DNA of 49,902 nt from Actinomycetes bacterium (GTDB taxonomy: Bacteria; Actinomycetota; Acidimicrobiia; Acidimicrobiales; Bog-793). How positions within the stretch are numbered: the stretch's first letter is position 1; each line of letters starts with the position of its first letter. The stretch is taken from the NCBI GenBank assembly GCA_021797795.1, contig JAJZZB010000007.1, positions 1-49,902 of the forward strand, given 5' to 3'. The notes under the pieces were generated by a model, which was not told the DNA's origin, ran no database searches, and was given only the letters and a program-made list of their open reading frames with translations. The translations under genes were made by a program, and so were the position numbers. Below are positions 20,951 through 28,418 of the stretch, one piece after another.

Positions 20951-22312
20951 ATGGCACGGGCGGTACCCCAGCACCGCAAGGAGCGGTCGCCGACCTACGC
21001 GGGCCGGCTGCTCGCCGCGCTGCCCGGCGCCCTGCTCGTCCTCGACCCCGAGGGGACGGTGCTGCGGGTCTACGGGGAGCTGTCGAAGGTCTCCTCCGCC
21101 ACGCCGAGGGAGCTCGTCGGCTCGCGCCTCGTCGAGCACGTCACCGAGGACTGCTGGCAGGCGACGAGCGAGCTCGTGCGGACGACGGCCACGAGCCCCG
21201 AGGGCGCCGCCGTCGGTCCGGTGCGCATCGCCTACCTCGCCGGCGACGGTGCCCGGCGGACCACCGAGGCGTGGGGCGTCCGCCGCCTCGCCGATCCGGA
21301 GATCCGTGGGCTGTGCCTGCTCCTGCTCTCCGAGAGCGCCTACGACAGGCTGGACGGTGTGCTCGCGACCGTCGTCGGCGGCGCCCCGCTCAACGAGAGC
21401 CTCGGTGCCCTCAGCCAGGCGCTCCGCCACCCGCCGGTGCTCGCCGAGTCCTACTTCGTCCTCCCCGGACCCGACGACCGCGGCCTCCTGCGGGTGCCGG
21501 ACCTGCCCGGGGTGCCGGGCCCGCCGCCCGGTCCCTCCCACCTGGCGGGCGGTCACAGGGGCGCCGTGGCCCACGAGAAGGCTGCCCGCCTCCCCCGCCC
21601 GCTCCGCCGGGCGGCGAAGGCAGCCGGCTTCACGGCGGTCTCCTCGTTCCCGGTGCCGGGCCCGAACGGCCGGCAGCGTGGCTCGCTCGTGTGCTGGTGG
21701 CAGGCGGTAGAGCCCCCGGTGGCGGCCGTCCGGCCGGCGATCGAGCGGGCGGCGGCCCTGGCGAGCCTCGCCATGTCGCACGAGGCGGTGCAGGCGATCG
21801 AGCCTGCCGCCGTCCTCCGCGATCCGCTCACGGGCCTGGTCGACCGGGACGGATTCGAGAGGGCGCTCGAAGCCCGCATCGCCGCCGGCGAGCAGCCGGC
21901 CGTGCTCTGCGTCGGCCTCGACGGCATCCGGGCGGTGAACGACTCCTACGGCCAGCTCACCGGCGACGCCGTGCTGCGCGTGGCGGCTCGGCGCCTCGCC
22001 TCGGTCATGCGGACGACCGACGAGCTGGCGCGCCTCGACTCCGACGAGTTCGCCGTCCTCTGCGGCGGCCCGGTGACCTCCGCCGAGACCGCCTCGATCG
22101 CCCGGCGCATCGTCGACCAGCTGGCCAAGCCGCTCTCGCTCGCCGACGGCCAGCGCGTGGCCGTCGGCGGGAGCGTCGGCATCGCCATCGCCTCGGGCGT
22201 CTCCTCGCCCGAGGCCGTCCTCAGCCTGGCCGGCCGCGCCGTTCGCCAGGCGAAGTCGCCCGGGTCGGGCGGCGTCGCCTTCGCCGATGGGCTGTCTGCG
22301 GCCGCCCGCTGA
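20951..22312 (+). CDS. PAS-like/GAF-like/GGDEF protein with degenerate active site
   Basis: 453 residues. The N-terminal 120 residues look like a PAS sensor (ALPGALLVLDPEGTVLRVYGELS, ELVGSRLVEHV). A GAF-like middle (FTAVSSFPVPGPNGRQRGSLVCWW) is followed by a GGDEF domain from about residue 290 (RDPLTGLVDRDGFERAL). The signature loop reads LDSDEFAVLC: DSDEF replaces GGDEF, losing both glycines that contact GTP, so diguanylate cyclase activity is doubtful. There is no EAL domain and no membrane segment. It may act as a c-di-GMP/GTP sensor or be a remnant. Start ATG at 20951 is divergent from marR. Confidence 0.82.
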   Translation: MARAVPQHRKERSPTYAGRLLAALPGALLVLDPEGTVLRVYGELSKVSSATPRELVGSRLVEHVTEDCWQATSELVRTTATSPEGAAVGPVRIAYLAGDGARRTTEAWGVRRLADPEIRGLCLLLLSESAYDRLDGVLATVVGGAPLNESLGALSQALRHPPVLAESYFVLPGPDDRGLLRVPDLPGVPGPPPGPSHLAGGHRGAVAHEKAARLPRPLRRAAKAAGFTAVSSFPVPGPNGRQRGSLVCWWQAVEPPVAAVRPAIERAAALASLAMSHEAVQAIEPAAVLRDPLTGLVDRDGFERALEARIAAGEQPAVLCVGLDGIRAVNDSYGQLTGDAVLRVAARRLASVMRTTDELARLDSDEFAVLCGGPVTSAETASIARRIVDQLAKPLSLADGQRVAVGGSVGIAIASGVSSPEAVLSLAGRAVRQAKSPGSGGVAFADGLSAAAR

Positions 22313-22373
22313 GGCGCCTACCATCAGCCACCCGCGGCGCCGTCGCACCGCCCGACCGACCCTGGAGGAGCCA

Positions 22374-23069
22374 TTGCCCCGACGCCGCCTCGTCACGCGA
22401 GTGGCCGCAGGCCTCGCCGTTGCGGCTCTGCTCTCCGCCTGCGGCGGCGGCAACGGCCTCGCCGGCCAGTCGGCGGGCCAGATCATGACCTCGACGATCT
22501 CGGCGCTGCGCCACGCCCGCTCCGTGCGCTTGAGCGGTGTCGTGGACCAGGGAACCCACACCGCCCGCATCGAGGTCACCATGTTCCGCAACGGGGACGC
22601 CGATGGCACCTTCGACCTCTCGGGGACGACCGGCTCGCTCGTCGTCTCCTCCGGGTCGGTCTACATGCGGGGTCCCGCCCGGTTCTGGCAGAACCTCACC
22701 TCGACCGGTGGCGCCTCGCTCCCGTCCGCGGCTGCGACCAAGCTGGCCGGCAGGTGGGTGATCCTGCCCCACACAGCGGCGAGCGGCTTCAGCAGCTTCA
22801 CCTTCAAGGGTTTCGAGGCCTCGCTGTCGAAGGGGCGCAAGTCGCTCACGAAGGTGGGGACGAAGACGGTGATGGGCCAGCAGGCCGTCGGCGTGAAGAG
22901 CCCGGGCAACGGGACGCTGTGGGTGTCGACGACGGGCACGGCCTATCCCATCGAGATCGTGAGCTCGAGCGCCAAGGGGACCCAGCGGGCGACCTTCAGC
23001 AACTGGAACGCCGACAGCCCGCCGACGGCGCCGGCGGGGGCGAAGTCCCTGGCGGCGATCCTGGGGTAG
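22374..23069 (+). CDS. Putative lipoprotein (LppX/LprG-like fold possible)
   Basis: 231 residues starting with TTG at 22374, chosen because GGAGGAG lies 4 nt upstream and it gives a proper signal peptide: PRRRLVTRVAAGLAVAALLSAC, a lipobox L-S-A-C with cysteine near residue 23. After a Gly/Ser linker come alternating beta strands (VRLSGVVDQG, IEVTMFRNGDADGTF, SLVVSSGSVYMRG, VMGQQAVGVKS), a pattern like the LppX/LprAFG lipid-binding lipoproteins of actinobacteria, though I cannot confirm membership. It should be tethered to the outer leaflet. It follows the GGDEF gene by 61 nt. Confidence 0.78.
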   Translation: MPRRRLVTRVAAGLAVAALLSACGGGNGLAGQSAGQIMTSTISALRHARSVRLSGVVDQGTHTARIEVTMFRNGDADGTFDLSGTTGSLVVSSGSVYMRGPARFWQNLTSTGGASLPSAAATKLAGRWVILPHTAASGFSSFTFKGFEASLSKGRKSLTKVGTKTVMGQQAVGVKSPGNGTLWVSTTGTAYPIEIVSSSAKGTQRATFSNWNADSPPTAPAGAKSLAAILG

Positions 23070-23080
23070 CAATAAGTGGA

Positions 23081-23110
23081 TTGACTACAATATTGGAGTG
23101 TAGCTAGGCT
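23081..23110 (+). promoter_or_regulatory. furA-katA promoter with overlapping Fur-type box
   Basis: TTGACT (23081-23086) and TAGGCT (23105-23110) form a -35/-10 pair with 18-bp spacing. Overlapping the -35 is ACTACAATATTGGAGT (23084-23099), with a perfect CAATATTG core and ACT/AGT flanks, like actinobacterial FurA operators. The expected transcription start falls within a few bases of the furA ATG at 23118, implying a leaderless mRNA. Confidence 0.75.
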
Positions 23111-23117
23111 AGGTGGC

Positions 23118-23576
23118 ATGGCCGGCGAGCGACGGGAGGACACGGTGAGCGGCCCCGAGGCCGCCCTGCGGGCCGCCGGGCTCCGGGTGACCGCCGCCCG
23201 CCGCGCCGTGCTCGAGGTCCTCACCGGACGCCCGCACGTCGACACCGACACGGTCATCGCTCTCGTCCGCCGCCGTCTCGGCTCGGTCTCGCCCCAGGCC
23301 GTCTACAACGTGCTGGCCGCACTCGTCGAGGCCGGGCTCGTCCGGCGCATCCAGCCGGCCTCCAGCCCGGCCCTGTACGAGGTGCGGGTCGGCGACAACC
23401 ACCACCACATCGTCTGCCGCCGCTGCCGGGCGGCGGCAGACGTCGACTGCGTTGTCGGCCGCCGGCCATGCCTCACGCCGTCGGAGACGGCCGGCTACGC
23501 CATCGACGAGGCGGAGGTGACCTTCTGGGGCCTCTGCCCGTCCTGCCAGCAGATCACCGAAGGAGGCCGATCATGA
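23118..23576 (+). CDS. furA: Fur-family peroxide/iron-responsive regulator (FurA type)
   Basis: 152 residues. N-terminal winged helix ([39 protein letters not shown]) and a C-terminal metal-binding domain with HHHIVCRRC and LCPSCQ (two CxxC structural-zinc pairs). It is followed with a 4-nt overlap by a catalase gene, the classic FurA/CatR-type arrangement in which the regulator represses itself and the catalase until oxidised. The ATG has no upstream ribosome-binding site and lies at the predicted transcription start, consistent with leaderless translation. Homology cannot separate iron sensing from peroxide sensing; the catalase favours peroxide. Confidence 0.9.
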   Translation: MAGERREDTVSGPEAALRAAGLRVTAARRAVLEVLTGRPHVDTDTVIALVRRRLGSVSPQAVYNVLAALVEAGLVRRIQPASSPALYEVRVGDNHHHIVCRRCRAAADVDCVVGRRPCLTPSETAGYAIDEAEVTFWGLCPSCQQITEGGRS

Positions 23577-25021
23577 CATCACGACCAGCAACGACCGACG
23601 ACGCGGGGATCCCGACCGGGTCGGACGAGCACTCGCTCACCGCCGGGCCCGACGGTCCCATCTTGCTGCAGGACCACTACCTCATCCAGAAGATGGCCCA
23701 CTTCAACCGCGAGCGCGTCCCCGAGCGGGTCGTGCACGCGAAGGGCGGTGGAGCCCATGGCGTCTTCGAGTCGACCGCCGACGTCTCGGCCTTCACGAAG
23801 GCGTCCTTTTTGAGCAAGGGGACCCGGACAGCGGTCTTCTGCCGCTTCTCCACGGTCGCCGGCGAGCTCGGCTCGGCCGACACGGTCCGCGACCCGAGGG
23901 GCTTTGCTGTCAAGTTCTACACCGAGGAGGGGAACTACGACCTCGTCGGCAACAACACGCCCGTCTTTTTCATCCGCGACCCCCAGAAGTTCTCCGACTT
24001 CATCCACTCCCAAAAGCGCCGGGCCGACACCGGCCGGCGCGACCACAACATGCAGTGGGACTTCTGGACGCTCTCGCCCGAGTCGGCCCACCAGGTCACC
24101 TGGCTGATGGGTGACCGGGGGCTCCCACGGACCTGGCGCCACATGAACGGCTACTCGAGCCACACCTACATGTGGGTGAACGGCGGCGGCGAGCGCTTCT
24201 TCGTGAAGTACCACTTCAGGACCGAGCAGGGGATCGAGTGCCTCACCGACGCCGAGGCGAAGGCGATCCTCGCCGAGGAGCCCGACTTCCACCTCCGCGA
24301 CCTGGCCGAGGCGATCTCGGCGGGAGAGCACCCGGTCTGGCAACTCGAGATGCAGATCATGGCCTTCGAGGAGGCCGCCGACTACCGCTTCAACCCCTTC
24401 GACCTGACCAAGGTCTGGCCGCACGAGGACTACCCGCTCGTGCCTGTCGGCCGGCTCGTGCTCGACCGCAACCCGGAGAACTACTTCGCCGAGGTGGAGC
24501 AGTCCGCCTTCGAGCCCTCGAACCTCGTCCCGGGGATCGGCCCGAGCCCCGACAAGATGCTGCTCGGCCGGCTCTTCTCCTACCCTGACGCCCACCGCTA
24601 CCGCATCGGGACGAACTATCTCCAGCTGCCGATCAACCGCCCCCGCTCGGCGGTCAACAGCTACAGCAAGGACGGCTCCATGGCCGCCTCGAACCCGGCC
24701 GACCCCGTCTACGCGCCGAACTCCTACGGGGGACCGGCGGCCGATGCCGCCTACGCGGATGCCGGATGGTCGGTCACCGGGGAGATCGTCCGGGCGGCCG
24801 CCAGCCTGCACCGGGACGACGACGACTTCGCCCAGGCGGGCTTGCTGTACCGAAAGGTGATGGACGAGGCCGCCCGGGCGCGGCTCGTCGACACGGTCGT
24901 GGCGCACCTGCGTGCGGGCGTCGTCGAGCCCGTCCTCACGAGGGCCGTCGAGTACTGGCGCCAGGTCGACGCGGACCTCGGCACGCGGGTGGGAAAGGGT
25001 CTCGGCCACCCGGCCGGCTGA
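23573..25021 (+). CDS. katA: Monofunctional heme catalase (KatA, small-subunit clade)
   Basis: 482 residues, standard for small-subunit heme catalases that disproportionate hydrogen peroxide. Visible are the distal histidine in [12 protein letters not shown], the [32 protein letters not shown] signature region (part of which forms the heme pocket), [10 protein letters not shown], and [14 protein letters not shown] with the proximal tyrosine. The ATG overlaps the furA stop (ATGA), giving a furA-katA operon under the promoter at 23081-23110. It converges with the DUF1206 gene. Confidence 0.96.
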   Translation: MTSRPATTDDAGIPTGSDEHSLTAGPDGPILLQDHYLIQKMAHFNRERVPERVVHAKGGGAHGVFESTADVSAFTKASFLSKGTRTAVFCRFSTVAGELGSADTVRDPRGFAVKFYTEEGNYDLVGNNTPVFFIRDPQKFSDFIHSQKRRADTGRRDHNMQWDFWTLSPESAHQVTWLMGDRGLPRTWRHMNGYSSHTYMWVNGGGERFFVKYHFRTEQGIECLTDAEAKAILAEEPDFHLRDLAEAISAGEHPVWQLEMQIMAFEEAADYRFNPFDLTKVWPHEDYPLVPVGRLVLDRNPENYFAEVEQSAFEPSNLVPGIGPSPDKMLLGRLFSYPDAHRYRIGTNYLQLPINRPRSAVNSYSKDGSMAASNPADPVYAPNSYGGPAADAAYADAGWSVTGEIVRAAASLHRDDDDFAQAGLLYRKVMDEAARARLVDTVVAHLRAGVVEPVLTRAVEYWRQVDADLGTRVGKGLGHPAG

Positions 25022-25027
25022 GCCGGC

Positions 25028-25879
25028 TCAGACGCGCCGTCGAGCGGCCTCGAGGCCCGAGAAGACGGCGTAGGCGGCGAGCCCTGCCGCTGCCAGGCCG
25101 ACGAGGAAGGGGCCGTAGGCCTGGCGCGAGCCGGTCTGGAGCAGCTGGTCGAGGCTCTTCACCTTCGACGGCTGGTCGGCCACCGCCGCAACCAGCAGGT
25201 AGACGCCGACGAGGACGACGAGGACGCCACGCGTGAGGTTGCCGGCGATGCCGGTCGCCCTGGCGAGGGCGAGAGTCCCCCGCTCTGTCGAGGGCCGTCG
25301 GAACGTCTCGCCGTAGTCGTGCACGACCGCCCAGATGCAGACCGCCACGCCCGCCACGACAAGGCCCGTTCCGATCAGCCCGGCGAGGCCGGTCCCCCCG
25401 GGCCAGGCGAGGATGCGGGCGGCGTACGGCTGGGGATGGCTGGAGGGCCCTCCATTCGCGCTCCCGCCCGCAGCCAGGCGGACTGCCTCGGCGCAGAGGG
25501 CGAGGTAGACGACCGCCACGCCGCCCCAGCCGATCCGGGTCCAGGCAGACGGCCGCTCGCGGGCGGCCGGCTCGATCCCGAGGACGGCCTGGAGGAGCCG
25601 CCAGATGGCGTAGGCGAAGAGGCCGGCCGCCAGCAGGGCGAGCATCTCCCTCCCGCCGGGCTGACGGGCGAGCTCGGCGAGCGCTCCCTCTCCCGAGGCG
25701 TTGGCCGGTGCCCGCCCGCTCGTCGCGATGAGGAGGGCCAGGACGGCCAGCATGGCGTAGACCACCGCCCGGGCGGAGAGGCCGACCCGGGCCACCGGCC
25801 CCATGGCCTGACGGGCATCCGACCGCGGAGAGGGCATCGGCCGGCCGATCTCGGCCAGGCGGCCAGGGTGGCTTGTCAC
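25028..25879 (-). CDS. DUF1206 domain membrane protein
   Basis: 283 residues with six predicted transmembrane helices arranged as three repeated pairs; each repeat begins with a short amphipathic R/G-rich stretch such as VARVGLSARAVVYAMLAVLAL, WTRIGWGGVAVVYLALCAEA and TGIAGNLTRGVLVVLVGVYLL. That threefold pattern is the DUF1206 family, common in actinobacteria and of unknown function. GTG at 25879 is the longest start; ATG at 25837 lies nearer the first helix. It converges with katA and reads toward it, so co-regulation with katA is not implied. Confidence 0.83.
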   Translation of the reverse strand: MTSHPGRLAEIGRPMPSPRSDARQAMGPVARVGLSARAVVYAMLAVLALLIATSGRAPANASGEGALAELARQPGGREMLALLAAGLFAYAIWRLLQAVLGIEPAARERPSAWTRIGWGGVAVVYLALCAEAVRLAAGGSANGGPSSHPQPYAARILAWPGGTGLAGLIGTGLVVAGVAVCIWAVVHDYGETFRRPSTERGTLALARATGIAGNLTRGVLVVLVGVYLLVAAVADQPSKVKSLDQLLQTGSRQAYGPFLVGLAAAGLAAYAVFSGLEAARRRV

Positions 25880-25925
25880 CGGGGAGCCCTACCCCCGAGG
25901 ACGGGCGGGCAACCGGGGCCGGCTC

Positions 25926-27092
25926 CTACTCGGCGCGGGCGAGCGCCGCCTGTTCCTCACCGGCGAGGGCCGCCTCCCGCCTCGCCTTGTCGGCGGCCGC
26001 GTCCCAGCGCTCCTCGATGTGTCCGTAGCGCCAGATGGCGAGGGCGATGGCCCAGGTGGCCACGAAGAGGCCGACGACGACGAAGCCGGCGGTGTTGATG
26101 TTGAAGGTCTCGAAGAGCCTCGCGAGGGAGCCGTTCGCCCCGAACTCGCTCGACAGCAGGCCGACGAGCTCGACCGTCCCGATGAGGAAGGCCACCACCA
26201 CCGAGAGGCCGGTGATGGTGATGTTGTAGTACACCTTGCGGATCGGCCGGGAGAACGCCCAGCCGTAGGCGAAGTTCATGAAGCAGCCGTCCGCCGTGTC
26301 GAGCAGGCTCATCCCCGCTGCGAACAGGATCGGCAGGGACAACACGGCGTAGAAGGGGAGCCCGCTCTCGACGGCGGTGCCCGAGAGGACGAGCAGGGCC
26401 ACCTCGGTCGCCGTGTCGAAGCCGAGCCCGAACAGCACCCCGATCGGGTACATCTTCCAGGGGGCGTCGATCCGCCGGGCGAGCCGCCCGAGGAAGCGGT
26501 TCATGAGCCCCCGCTTGTTCAGCTGCTCCTCCAGCTCGGCATCGTCGTAGCGACCCTGGCGCATCTCGCGGAAGACCCGGACGATGGAGACGAGGATCAC
26601 GAGGTTGAGGGCCGCGATGAGGTAGAGGAAGAACCCCGAGACCGAGGTGCCGATCACCGTCGTCACCTGGTGGAGGCCCGACCTGCCGTTCTTGACCTGG
26701 GCGTCGATCGCCCGGATGCCGAAGTTCAACAGCACGGCGAGGGCGAACACGACCGAGGAGTGGCCGAGGGAGAAGAAGAAGCCGATGCTGATCGGCCGCT
26801 TGCGCTCCCCCATGAGCTTTCGCGTCGTGTTGTCGATCGCCGCGATGTGGTCGGCGTCGAAGGCGTGGCGCATGCCGAGCGTGTAGGCGAGGAAGCCCGT
26901 CCCGATGCCGAAGACGATGCCCGAGGTGGGGGTCACCCGCAGGTGGTGGCTCACCGCGGCGATGAGCAGACCGAAGCCGACGACGTGGAGGGCGATGATG
27001 AAACCGACCATGGCGCCCATCCGCCGCCACTCGCTCGGCGAGAGACTCCGTCGGATCCGGCCGAGCCGGCTCGTCGACTGGCTGATCGCCAT
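25926..27092 (-). CDS. NiCoT-family nickel/cobalt permease (HoxN/NixA type)
   Basis: 388-residue integral membrane permease. The family signature HAFDADHIAAIDN (HX4DH) in TM2 binds the metal; other conserved blocks are FFSLGHSSVVFALA and LGFDTATEVALL, plus GMSLLDTADGCFMNFAYGWAF. It imports Ni2+ or Co2+ at low concentration. ATG at 27092 is preceded by a run of GAGGAG; a downstream ATG at about 27011 (MVGFIIALHV) begins directly at TM1. It is divergent from a Fur-family gene across a 129-nt region with an inverted repeat, suggesting metal-dependent repression. LarE in the same window also needs nickel. Confidence 0.92.
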   Translation of the reverse strand: MAISQSTSRLGRIRRSLSPSEWRRMGAMVGFIIALHVVGFGLLIAAVSHHLRVTPTSGIVFGIGTGFLAYTLGMRHAFDADHIAAIDNTTRKLMGERKRPISIGFFFSLGHSSVVFALAVLLNFGIRAIDAQVKNGRSGLHQVTTVIGTSVSGFFLYLIAALNLVILVSIVRVFREMRQGRYDDAELEEQLNKRGLMNRFLGRLARRIDAPWKMYPIGVLFGLGFDTATEVALLVLSGTAVESGLPFYAVLSLPILFAAGMSLLDTADGCFMNFAYGWAFSRPIRKVYYNITITGLSVVVAFLIGTVELVGLLSSEFGANGSLARLFETFNINTAGFVVVGLFVATWAIALAIWRYGHIEERWDAAADKARREAALAGEEQAALARAE

Positions 27093-27146
27093 CCTCCTCC
27101 TCGCGGTTGCTGCGGCCCGGGGCTCCGGTGGCCTGACGGCCCAATT

Positions 27147-27176
27147 GCGAGCTGCTTGCGACAGGCTACAGCTCGC
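27147..27176. promoter_or_regulatory. Inverted repeat between nickel permease and Fur-family gene (candidate operator)
   Basis: GCGAGCTG (27147-27154) and CAGCTCGC (27169-27176) form a perfect 8-bp inverted repeat with a 14-nt spacer, centred in the divergent region. TTGCGA also occurs twice as a direct repeat (27145-27150, 27156-27161). The placement suits a Nur/Zur operator controlling both genes; the sequence does not match a consensus I can name with confidence. Confidence 0.45.
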
Positions 27177-27221
27177 GATAAGCGTCGGGGAGCGCGAGGG
27201 CGCCCGTAAGCTCGAGGCGGC

Positions 27222-27689
27222 ATGACGCCGAGCCCGACGCCCGAACCCAGCGGTCACGAGCACCAGGTGGAGGAGGTGCTGGAGCTCGTCCGCGCCCGCG
27301 GCGGGCGCGTCACCACGGCCCGCCGCCAGCTGCTCGAGGCCCTCTTCGAGGCGCCCCCGCACGCCACCGCCGAGGAGCTGGCGGGGGCTGTGCAGGTCCG
27401 TGCGCCCGACGTCCACCTGTCGACGATCTACCGTAACCTGGACGAGCTCGAGCGGCTCGGCGTGATCGTCCACACCCACTTCGGCCACGGTCCGGCGAGC
27501 TACCACCTCGCCTCGTCTCCCCACGGGCACCTCGTCTGCGAGACCTGCGGGGTGACCATCGAAGCGCCAGAGGAGCTCTTCGCCGAGCTGACGGCGCGCG
27601 CGAAGGATCGGTTCGGTTTCGTCATCGACTCACGGCACTTCGCTGTCGTGGGGCGGTGCGCTGCCTGCACCGCCGCCGGGCGCGAGTGA
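27222..27689 (+). CDS. Fur-family metalloregulator (Nur/Zur-like)
   Basis: 155 residues. DNA-binding half: RGGRVTTARRQLLEALFEAP, HLSTIYRNLDELERLGVIV (the typical recognition helix S-T-I-Y-R-N-L). Metal-binding half: HGHLVCETCG and GRCAACT CxxC pairs with histidines in SYHLASSPHGH. Being divergent from a nickel/cobalt permease, it is probably the nickel-responsive Nur type; Zur is the alternative, as sequence alone cannot separate them. ATG at 27222 has GAGGCGG shortly upstream. Confidence 0.88.
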   Translation: MTPSPTPEPSGHEHQVEEVLELVRARGGRVTTARRQLLEALFEAPPHATAEELAGAVQVRAPDVHLSTIYRNLDELERLGVIVHTHFGHGPASYHLASSPHGHLVCETCGVTIEAPEELFAELTARAKDRFGFVIDSRHFAVVGRCAACTAAGRE

Positions 27690-28418
27690 GCGCCGGCGGC
27701 TCGGCCACCGCCCCGGAGAGGGCTGTCGGCCGCCCGGGAGCGGCCATGACCGGTCGGCCCGGCCACGGCGTCGGCATCGTGAGCCGGCGGACCCCGCGCC
27801 AGCCTGCCGCGCCGGGCGCGAGGGGGCAGGTCCTGATCGAGGGGCGTCAGGTTGGTCGTCCTGCCCGGGCTCGACTCCCACTCGGGGTCAATGTCGAGCT
27901 CGAGGGCCCGTATGGCACCGACGAGCTCGGGGCCGTGGGCGCCACAGCGAGCCGCCCAGGAGACGACGAGAGGGGCTTGGTTCCCATCAGGCGGAGTGCG
28001 CCGTGAGGGCGACCGTCTCCTCGCGCCGGGTCTTGGGGAAGGCCGGGGTCGCGCCCGCCTCGCCGAGGGCGCCGGGCAGGCCCTCGTCCCGTCCCCCGGG
28101 TGGCCTCCGAGGCGGTCGGTCTCCACTCTTCGATCGAGTCGCCGGCTCCTCGCTGCGAGCGGCTCTCCTCCGGCCGAGTGAGCCCGGCTCACCGACACCC
28201 GTCCGTCCTCTCTCGTCGCACCCTGGCCTGACCGCGAGCGGTACCGGCTCTGTCACCGACGATGGCGGTCAGTCGATGACGCCGGCCGCGGTGAGGTCGT
28301 TTCCGACCAGCCTTGGCTGGTAAGAAGTGCCCTTGCCGCAGTCGGCACGGAGGGATGCCCCCGCCCCGCGTGTCGCCTGCACTCGTCTCGCCACCTGACA
28401 GGGAGGAGATCTTCGCCG
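27690..28418. other. Gene-poor region, possible decayed reading frame on the minus strand
   Basis: About 730 nt with no supported intact gene. On the minus strand around 27830-28000 a frame reads PLVVSWAARCGAHGPELVGAIR and DPEWESSPGRTTNLTPL, which looks protein-like but is unrecognised and has no matching start or continuation. A fragment ending in PAFPKTRREETVALTA lies in another frame just beyond it. This could be an old pseudogene. GGGAGGAG at 28401-28408 serves the next gene. Confidence 0.4.
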
